5,896 bases of DNA, from NCBI GenBank assembly GCA_945903675.1, contig CAMDOP010000207.1, positions 1-5,896 of the forward strand, in the 5' to 3' direction. A program made the position numbers and the translations under genes. Origin of the DNA: Crenothrix polyspora (GTDB lineage: Bacteria; Pseudomonadota; Gammaproteobacteria; Methylococcales; Methylomonadaceae). Below, in pieces: positions 1 through 4,915 of this stretch. The notes beneath the pieces were generated by a model that worked only from the letters and a program-made list of their open reading frames with translations, made no database searches and was not told the origin of the DNA. The first letter of the stretch is position 1, and every line of letters begins with the position of its first letter.

Positions 1-8
1 ATCTCTGG

Positions 9-31
9 ATACAGGCAATTCCCGCCGGTAT
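9..31. repeat. REP-like imperfect palindrome downstream of rsmB
   Basis: An inverted repeat has arms at 9-16 (ATACAGGC) and 24-31 (GCCGGTAT): 8 pairs with one A/G mismatch around a 7-nt AATTCCC loop. Its flanks (TGG before, TGACGG after) and core look like the dispersed palindromes of the 'GTCAT-CCCGC...GCGGG-ATCCAG' type that sit between genes in many proteobacteria. It begins 25 nt past the rsmB stop. On the rsmB strand no T-run follows the hairpin, so a classical intrinsic terminator is not supported. Whether it is repeated in the genome cannot be seen here. Confidence 0.4.
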
Positions 32-55
32 GACGGTTCAACGTAATATGTTTTA

Positions 56-1348
56 TTAGGCTATCTTAACCAGCCTAGCATAATAAAAACCATCCATAGC
101 CGATGTGCCTGTTATGATTTGACGGCCATGAATCGTCGCTATTCCCCAATCAGCGTCTTCAATAATGACTTCCTTCGCATCAGCATGAGTCGCCAAAAAT
201 GCAGCGATCTGCTGTTCATTTTCTTGCTTTAAAATAGAACAGGTCGCATAAACCAATAGGCCGCCTGGTGCTAATAGCGGCCAGATGGCATGAAGTATGT
301 TTTGTTGTAAGGCTTGCAGGGCTTCAATATCATCCGCGCGGCGTAATAATTTAATATCGGGATGACGACGAATAACGCCCAAGGCAGAGCAGGGCGCGTC
401 TAATAAAATACGTTCAAAAAGCTGTCCATCCCACCAATCCTGTGGTGCTTGCGCATCACCTGCTATTAAAGTAGCTGCTAGCTTTAAACGTTGTAAAGTA
501 TCATTTACACGTAATAAGCGAGTGCTATCGATATCAACGGCAACTAACTCTTTAAGTTGAGGCTGATGCTCTAGTATATGCGCAGCTTTACCACCGGGCG
601 CAGCACACACATCTAAAACGCGTTGACCTGGTTGAACATCAAGCAACTTCGCAGCAAATTGTGCCGCGACATCTTGTACAGAAACTAAGCCATCCATAAA
701 GCCTGGCAATAGCTCCACGGCTACAGGTTTTTCTAAAATAATAGCCGAGGGGCAGCCGTCTACGGCAACTGCCTTGATAGCTTGTGTGCTTAATTGTTGT
801 AAATACTGCTCGGTACTGAGGCGTGAAAGATTAACCCGCAAGCTCATAGGTGGTTGTTGATTGTTTTCGAATAAGATATTTTGAGCGTGCTCTGGCCAGT
901 CTTGTTCGATTTTTTGCACTAACCAGTGAGGATGACTAGTCGCGACCCAATTGGCGGCATTTGCTTTTTGCTCAAGGTGTTCTTGTTCGCGTTGAAAATT
1001 GCGTAACAGTGCATTAATAAGGCCTTTAGCCCATGGTTTTTTACGTGTCGCTAATACGGTTTCAGAAACCGCCGCATAGGGTTTTACGCGCATATAGCAG
1101 AGTTGGTATATGCCGACTAAGGCTAAGGCTTTAATTTCAAGGTCTTTGATGGGTTTAGTGATCAACTCAGTGAGTATGAAATCTAAACGATAATAGTGCC
1201 TGCAAACACCGTAGCATAATGCTTGAACGAAGGCTTTATCTTTGCTGAGTTCAAGCGCTGGTAGGTTGGCGTCTAATGCCGCGGTCAGTGATTGTCCGTC
1301 TTGTATAACGCGAGTTAATACCCGTGCTGCAATGAGTCGTGTATTCAA
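56..1348 (-). CDS. rsmB: 16S rRNA (cytosine(967)-C(5))-methyltransferase RsmB
   Basis: RsmB (Sun/Fmu) is a cytoplasmic enzyme that uses S-adenosylmethionine to methylate C967 of 16S rRNA. The 430-residue product has the normal family length and architecture. An all-alpha NusB-like RNA-binding domain covers about residues 1-125, followed by a linker and a Rossmann-fold methyltransferase domain. Visible motifs are the SAM-binding DVCAAPGGKAAHI (246-258), acidic VDID (271-274), GDAQ (297-300), DAPCSALGVIRRHPDIK (317-333, with release Cys320), YATCSI (367-372, with nucleophile Cys370) and the C-terminal MDGFYYA (418-424). The start is TTG at 1346-1348. It is preceded by AAGGA (1354-1358) at 5 nt, and an in-frame stop lies upstream at 1388-1390, with no ATG in between. 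The gene follows def by 61 nt and is likely in its transcript. The gammaproteobacterial partner fmt is missing from its usual place between them. The stop is TAA. Confidence 0.96.
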   Translation of the reverse strand: MNTRLIAARVLTRVIQDGQSLTAALDANLPALELSKDKAFVQALCYGVCRHYYRLDFILTELITKPIKDLEIKALALVGIYQLCYMRVKPYAAVSETVLATRKKPWAKGLINALLRNFQREQEHLEQKANAANWVATSHPHWLVQKIEQDWPEHAQNILFENNQQPPMSLRVNLSRLSTEQYLQQLSTQAIKAVAVDGCPSAIILEKPVAVELLPGFMDGLVSVQDVAAQFAAKLLDVQPGQRVLDVCAAPGGKAAHILEHQPQLKELVAVDIDSTRLLRVNDTLQRLKLAATLIAGDAQAPQDWWDGQLFERILLDAPCSALGVIRRHPDIKLLRRADDIEALQALQQNILHAIWPLLAPGGLLVYATCSILKQENEQQIAAFLATHADAKEVIIEDADWGIATIHGRQIITGTSAMDGFYYARLVKIA

Positions 1349-1353
1349 GGTGT

Positions 1354-1358
1354 TCCTT
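1354..1358 (-). promoter_or_regulatory. Ribosome binding site of rsmB
   Basis: AAGGA on the minus strand lies 5 nt before the TTG codon at 1346-1348. It is what decides this non-ATG start, because no ATG occurs in frame until residue 86. Confidence 0.65.
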
Positions 1359-1409
1359 TTTAACTGTTCGGGCGTAAGACTAATGGCTCAGGGCGAAAAC
1401 AATGCGCTG

Positions 1410-1907
1410 CTATGATTTATGTGATTTTTCTAATTTCTTCTTAATGCGTTGGCGTTTTAATGAGGAAATATAATCCACGAATAGTTTGCCGTTTAGATGA
1501 TCCATTTCATGCTGTATACAGACGGCTAACAAGTCTGTGGCTTCAAGCTCAAAGCTTATACCATTTCCATCGAGCGCTTTGACTTTGATATGTTCGGCTC
1601 TAGTGACATTCTCAAAAAAACCGGGTACTGAAAGGCAGCCTTCCTCGCCTTCTTTGACGCCATCCTTTTCGATGAGTGCCGGATTAATCAAGCACAAGGG
1701 TTGGTTTTTTTCATCACTTACATCCATGACGATGACTTGTAAATGTACGTTCACTTGCGTCGCTGCCAAACCTACACCATGAGCTTCATACATGGTTTCA
1801 AGCATATCTACCACTAAGGTTTTAATTTTGCTATCGACTGATTTGACCGTAGCGGCTTTCTTACGCAAACGATCGTCTGGGAATTCAAGAATAGATAAAA
1901 TACTCAA
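1410..1907 (-). CDS. def: Peptide deformylase
   Basis: Def is a metalloenzyme, normally Fe2+, that removes the formyl group from the N-terminal methionine of nascent proteins at the ribosome exit. All three signature motifs are present: GVGLAATQ (44-51, with Gln51), EGCLSVP (89-95, metal ligand Cys91) and HEMDH (133-137, ligands His133 and His137, catalytic Glu134). The basic tail (KRQRIKKKLEK) matches the E. coli type that contacts the ribosome. Two TTG codons are adjacent. I prefer the second (1905-1907), giving 165 aa beginning MSILSILEFPDDRLR, which aligns with the family start (MSVLQVLHIPDERLR in E. coli). It also places AAAGAG (1915-1920) 7 nt away, against 4 nt for the first TTG (1908-1910). 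The stop is TAG. The gene probably heads a def-rsmB transcript. Canonically fmt would come next, but it is absent. Confidence 0.96.
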   Translation of the reverse strand: MSILSILEFPDDRLRKKAATVKSVDSKIKTLVVDMLETMYEAHGVGLAATQVNVHLQVIVMDVSDEKNQPLCLINPALIEKDGVKEGEEGCLSVPGFFENVTRAEHIKVKALDGNGISFELEATDLLAVCIQHEMDHLNGKLFVDYISSLKRQRIKKKLEKSHKS

Positions 1908-1914
1908 CAAAGAT

Positions 1915-1920
1915 CTCTTT
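1915..1920 (-). promoter_or_regulatory. Ribosome binding site of def
   Basis: AAAGAG on the minus strand lies 7 nt upstream of the second of two consecutive TTG codons. This spacing favours the start at 1907 over 1910. Confidence 0.45.
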
Positions 1921-1942
1921 AATAATAATGTAATGGCGAGAT

Positions 1943-1974
1943 TTTATATGATTTGCTGCTGTAATAAAACTCAA
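1943..1974 (-). promoter_or_regulatory. Candidate promoter of def-rsmB
   Basis: On the minus strand TTGAGT (1969-1974) and TATAAA (1943-1948) resemble sigma-70 -35 and -10 boxes. They are 20 nt apart, longer than the usual 16-18, so the -35 assignment is weak. The -10-like box ends 35 nt before the def start, a plausible leader length. The same two hexamers with the same spacing occur before coxB. Confidence 0.3.
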
Positions 1975-1998
1975 AGCATTGAATTTTGTTAAATTTTG

Positions 1999-2025
1999 GT
2001 CAACGCCAACGAAGATTGGCTTAAC
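1999..2025. other. Stem-loop between kinase and def
   Basis: GCCAA (2005-2009) and TTGGC (2016-2020) form a perfect 5-bp stem over a 6-nt loop. It can be extended outward by GT.AA/TTAAC pairs (1999-2003 with 2021-2025) with one mismatch and one bulged C. It lies about 60 nt past the kinase stop, where a terminator is expected, but no T-run follows on either strand. It may be a factor-dependent end signal or chance. Confidence 0.25.
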
Positions 2026-2086
2026 GATAAAGGCTTTAGGGTAATAGGGTGTGCCGAGGAAGGTGGCGCATCACAAGTCACTAGAC

Positions 2087-4201
2087 CTAATGTTTTATTG
2101 GTTCATTAATCAACTTATCTAGGATTAAGAAGGCTTGCTCCCAATCCACCGGTTTGCTGATGAAACCATTCATGCCAGAATCTAGGCAGCGCTGTTGATC
2201 GTTTTCATCAATATTGCCGGTCATAGCGATAATAGGTAGAGAGTCAAAACGCGGATTCGTACGAATACGTTTTGTGGCTTCATAACCGTCCATGATAGGC
2301 ATCTGACAATCCATTAGTACGGCGGCATACGTATTTTCAGTTAGCATGGCAATTGCCTCTGCACCATTGTTAGCCAGATCAACCAAAATGCCTTCATAGC
2401 CCATAATAGCGGGGATAATTTTCTGTATAACCGGGTTATCTTCCACGGCTAAAATACGAACATTTAGTAAGCCTGGATATTTAGGATCATGTTTTAAAGA
2501 GGTTGTCGGCAAAGCCGCTGCTATGCTGTTTGTGGCTACCTCTAAGGTAATGATAAAACTAAAGCAACTGCCGACACCTAACTGACTTTCAATGTTAATA
2601 TGACTGTCCATAGCAAATAATAATTCTTTGCTGATAGACAAGCCCAAACCAGTGCCGCCATAAAGACGAGTGGTTGTATTGTCCGCTTGATTGAAAGCAT
2701 CAAAAAGCTTATTGGTATGATTCATATCTAAGCCAATGCCGGTATCGGTAACCGAAAAGTTTAAGCAAGCTTTTTGATCCATAAGGCTTAGTAATTGCAC
2801 ATTCAGCGTTACGCTGCCAGAGTGCGTAAATTTAATAGCATTGCTCAGTAGATTCAGTAAAACCTGCCCCAAGCGCAATGAATCTCCAATTAACATAGAG
2901 GGTACTAAAGGCTCCACTTCAAGGATGAGTTTGACATCTTTGTTCGTTACTAAGGGCGTGGCAAAAGTTGTCAAAATGGATATGACCGAATCTAGTTCAA
3001 AATGCTGTTGCTCCAACTCAACTTTACCTGCTTCTAGCTTAGAAAAGGTAAGGATATCATCCAGTATGCCTAGTAACCATTTAGCGGAACTATTAATATC
3101 AGACAAGTAATTTTGTTGCTGTTCAGTTAGGTCAGTTTGCTGTGCCAGAAAAGCAAGGCTCATGATGGCATTGATAGGGGTGCGAATTTCATGACTCATA
3201 TTGGACAAAAATTGGCTTTTTAATTGCACCGCTTTATTGGCTTTGGCTGTACTATTTTGTAGTTCCTCGGTACGATCAGCAACCTCCTGAGTAACCTTCT
3301 GAATCATAGTCTTTGTCTGATTAATCAAGGCTAGATTTTTGATTTTTGCATCAAGCTCGGCCGCAGCTTTATGTTTTTGTAATAGACGTTCAGTTTCCTT
3401 GGATACAGTAATGTCGGTGTGCGTGCCGATCATCCGTAGAGGTCGACCTTCCGAGTTACGACTGATTACCATGCCTCGTCCTAGTATCCATATATAACTA
3501 TCGTCCTTGCATTTTAAGCGATACTCCACCTTGTAAATAGGCGAAATACCCTCCAAGTAAGCTTGCATATTGCCAGCAACCATGGCTTGATCATCGGGAT
3601 GAATTCGCTCTTGCCATTCTTCGTTGCTGGGTTGAATGTCGAGTTCGGAGTAACCCAGCATGGATTTCCAGCGCGTGGAATAGACGGCCTGATTTGTTTC
3701 TATATTCCAATCCCATACGCCATCACCATTGCTTTCTAGGGCAAATTTCCAGCGTAATAAGCCTTCGTCTACTTCTTTCTCAATATTTTTGCGTTGGGTG
3801 ATGTCGCGCCAGGCTGTATGTAAAAGTAATTCATCATTAATATAAAAGCAAGTTAGGGTGACTTCTACATCAATGAATTCACCATCATAGCATTGGTGCA
3901 GCCAGTCAAAACGATGATGACCCTGCTGGATTGCGATAGAAATCATGGCTAGGGCTTTTTCTTTAGAACTGAGTCCATCGGGTTGAAATTCAGGTGAAAT
4001 ATCCCAAGGTGATAGGCTGAGAAACGAAGTTTTGTCAGGATAACCCAGCCGCTTCAAACTGGCTTCATTACAGTTTATAAAGCAACTATCCTTAATCAAC
4101 ATGACAGGGTCAGCCATTTTTTCAAACAGCATGAAGTAAGTTTCCAGCGGTAAGCTAGGATTGGATGATGAATGCTTGGAGGAGGGCGAGCTATCAGGCA
4201 T
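2087..4201 (-). CDS. Soluble hybrid sensor histidine kinase (PAS-PAS-HisKA-HATPase-REC)
   Basis: This 704-residue two-component protein senses an unknown signal, autophosphorylates on His and passes the phosphate to its own receiver. Domains in order: PAS 1 (about 20-137, with the FINCNEASLKRLGY and WRDITQRK ends), a PAS_3-type domain with a PAC tail (about 150-268, with HPDD at 201-204 and HTDIT at 261-265), a coiled coil (about 268-330), HisKA with SHEIRTP (336-342, phospho-His337), HATPase_c with the N box around Asn454, DTGIG (486-490), LFDAF and GGTGLGLSIS (515-524), and REC (581-698). In REC the acidic pair is Glu587/Asp588, the phosphoacceptor Asp631 (MDCQMPIMDGY), with Thr661 and Lys683. 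All key residues are intact. There is no signal peptide, membrane segment or HPt domain, so it should be cytosolic and need a separate HPt or regulator. No partner gene is adjacent. The ATG start (4199-4201) lacks a clear Shine-Dalgarno sequence; Met24 is an alternative but would sit at the edge of PAS 1. The stop is TAG. The exact target is unknown. Confidence 0.93.
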   Translation of the reverse strand: MPDSSPSSKHSSSNPSLPLETYFMLFEKMADPVMLIKDSCFINCNEASLKRLGYPDKTSFLSLSPWDISPEFQPDGLSSKEKALAMISIAIQQGHHRFDWLHQCYDGEFIDVEVTLTCFYINDELLLHTAWRDITQRKNIEKEVDEGLLRWKFALESNGDGVWDWNIETNQAVYSTRWKSMLGYSELDIQPSNEEWQERIHPDDQAMVAGNMQAYLEGISPIYKVEYRLKCKDDSYIWILGRGMVISRNSEGRPLRMIGTHTDITVSKETERLLQKHKAAAELDAKIKNLALINQTKTMIQKVTQEVADRTEELQNSTAKANKAVQLKSQFLSNMSHEIRTPINAIMSLAFLAQQTDLTEQQQNYLSDINSSAKWLLGILDDILTFSKLEAGKVELEQQHFELDSVISILTTFATPLVTNKDVKLILEVEPLVPSMLIGDSLRLGQVLLNLLSNAIKFTHSGSVTLNVQLLSLMDQKACLNFSVTDTGIGLDMNHTNKLFDAFNQADNTTTRLYGGTGLGLSISKELLFAMDSHINIESQLGVGSCFSFIITLEVATNSIAAALPTTSLKHDPKYPGLLNVRILAVEDNPVIQKIIPAIMGYEGILVDLANNGAEAIAMLTENTYAAVLMDCQMPIMDGYEATKRIRTNPRFDSLPIIAMTGNIDENDQQRCLDSGMNGFISKPVDWEQAFLILDKLINEPIKH

Positions 4202-4265
4202 AGTTGAATGTTCGGAAATAGTTTTATGAAGCCTAAGCCTATAATTATTGTAAATAACAATGATT

Positions 4266-4271
4266 ATTATA
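4266..4271 (-). promoter_or_regulatory. Candidate -10 box of the sensor kinase
   Basis: A perfect TATAAT lies on the minus strand 64 nt before the kinase ATG, in an AT-rich tract. No TTGACA-like hexamer stands 16-18 nt upstream (TAAAAT is there instead), and no extended -10 TG is present. In such AT-rich DNA a chance match is quite possible. Confidence 0.28.
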
Positions 4272-4358
4272 GTTCGATATGGGGCATTATTTTAGCATTA
4301 GAGTTGATATTGCACCAAAGCAAACATGCTTAAGATGTGCTGAAGAAAAATCGCATTG

Positions 4359-4568
4359 TACGATAGGCTCTAGCAAACTTGTGAGTTTTTGAGACATTAC
4401 TACGAAATGTTTTAGTAGGCGTGTGAAAGGTAATGTTAGCGCTACGAAATGTTTTAGCAAGCGTGTGAAAAGTTATATTAGTGCTGCGGAATATTGTAGC
4501 AAGCATATGAAATGTAAAGTCAGATTTACGATAGTTTCTAGCTATTCAGAGGAATATTGGCTACGTTG
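4359..4568. repeat. Diverged tandem repeat array, 42-bp period, five units
   Basis: Units begin at 4359, 4401, 4443, 4485 and 4527, exactly 42 nt apart with no indels. The first 10 bases are TACGATAGGC, TACGAAATGT, TACGAAATGT, TGCGGAATAT and TACGATAGTT. By hand alignment units 2 and 3 share 36 of 42 bases, units 3 and 4 share 28 of 42, and units 1 and 2 share 22 of 42, mostly in the first 26 bases. A sixth, weaker unit (4569-4610) matches unit 5 at 15 of its first 26 positions. Most units share a core near TAGCAAGC(G/A)T(G/A)TGAAA. The period is 14 codons. One plus-strand frame stays open from 4393 to a TAA at 4600-4602. The array may be a relic of a repeat-containing small protein or a non-coding satellite. 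It is too diverged, and has no spacers, to be a CRISPR array. Periodicity is certain for units 2-4; function is unknown. Confidence 0.75.
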
Positions 4569-4742
4569 TGTGATGAATTCTATCAAGACTAAGGGATTTT
4601 AAAATTATTGTGTAAAAGGTCAATATACAGGACAGAAATACCCTAACCCATCAGGACAGCTCTAAAGACAGATTTACAATGACGTTAAAGATGATTGTGA
4701 GGGTGCTATATGCATTGATTTAAATGTAGTTTTTAGAAAAAC

Positions 4743-4773
4743 TTGATCGATTAGAAAGCACAGCTGGTATAGA
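4743..4773 (+). promoter_or_regulatory. Candidate extended -10 promoter for coxB
   Basis: TGGTATAGA (4765-4773) fits the extended -10 form TGnTATAAT with one mismatch. TTGATC (4743-4748) could serve as a -35 box at a long 19-nt spacing. Use of this site would give a leader of roughly 135 nt before coxB. It competes with the closer candidate at 4852-4883. Confidence 0.25.
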
Positions 4774-4851
4774 TAGTCGTCATAGGTTAAAATCCTTTCG
4801 TTTTTTGTGATAATTTCACGTAAAAATATCAAGGTAGGTTTTTGTTTAATC

Positions 4852-4883
4852 TTGAGTTTGCGAAATTATATTACATCTATAAA
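4852..4883 (+). promoter_or_regulatory. Candidate proximal promoter for coxB
   Basis: TTGAGT (4852-4857) and TATAAA (4878-4883) are 20 nt apart, and the -10-like box ends 32 nt before the GTG start. The hexamers, the spacing and the distance to the gene nearly repeat those before def. The long spacing weakens a simple sigma-70 reading. TATATT at 4867-4872 is another possible -10. Confidence 0.28.
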
Positions 4884-4903
4884 AGTTTATAACTTACTAT
4901 CGA

Positions 4904-4908
4904 AGAGG
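4904..4908 (+). promoter_or_regulatory. Ribosome binding site of coxB
   Basis: AGAGG lies 7 nt before the GTG at 4916-4918 and supports that start. An in-frame TAA at 4880-4882 rules out anything further upstream. Confidence 0.6.
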
Positions 4909-4915
4909 CTGCTCC

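Larger units (their letters stand above)
4202..4915. other. Long divergent intergenic region, kinase to coxB
   Basis: This 714-bp AT-rich spacer separates two divergently oriented genes. It holds a TATAAT-like box for the kinase (4266-4271, minus), a 42-bp tandem array (4359-4568, with traces to about 4610) and a short out-of-phase repeat fragment (4664-4680). At the right end it holds two promoter-like motifs and the coxB ribosome binding site. From 4681 to about 4740 I see nothing recognisable. No complete protein gene is convincing in any frame, and no tRNA or other known RNA was recognised. Confidence 0.7.

Noticed and set aside
1537..1992. Two plus-strand open frames (1537-1782 and 1792-1992)
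   Set aside because: They lie wholly or mostly antisense to def, whose motifs are unambiguous, and their Ser/Thr/Pro-rich translations look like shadow frames.
1999..2025. Intrinsic terminator of the kinase
   Set aside because: A stem-loop exists, but no T-run follows the stem on the minus strand; AAAATTT follows instead. It is kept only as an unassigned stem-loop.
2841..3110. Plus-strand open frame of 89 codons
   Set aside because: It is antisense to the HisKA/HATPase part of the kinase and has no recognisable content.
4390..4392. Recoded TGA (selenocysteine or readthrough) in the array frame
   Set aside because: No evident SECIS-type hairpin directly follows, and the frame itself is not established as coding. 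A plain stop or a decayed gene is simpler.
4359..4568. CRISPR array
   Set aside because: Units follow each other directly without unique spacers, are heavily diverged, and no cas gene is in the window.
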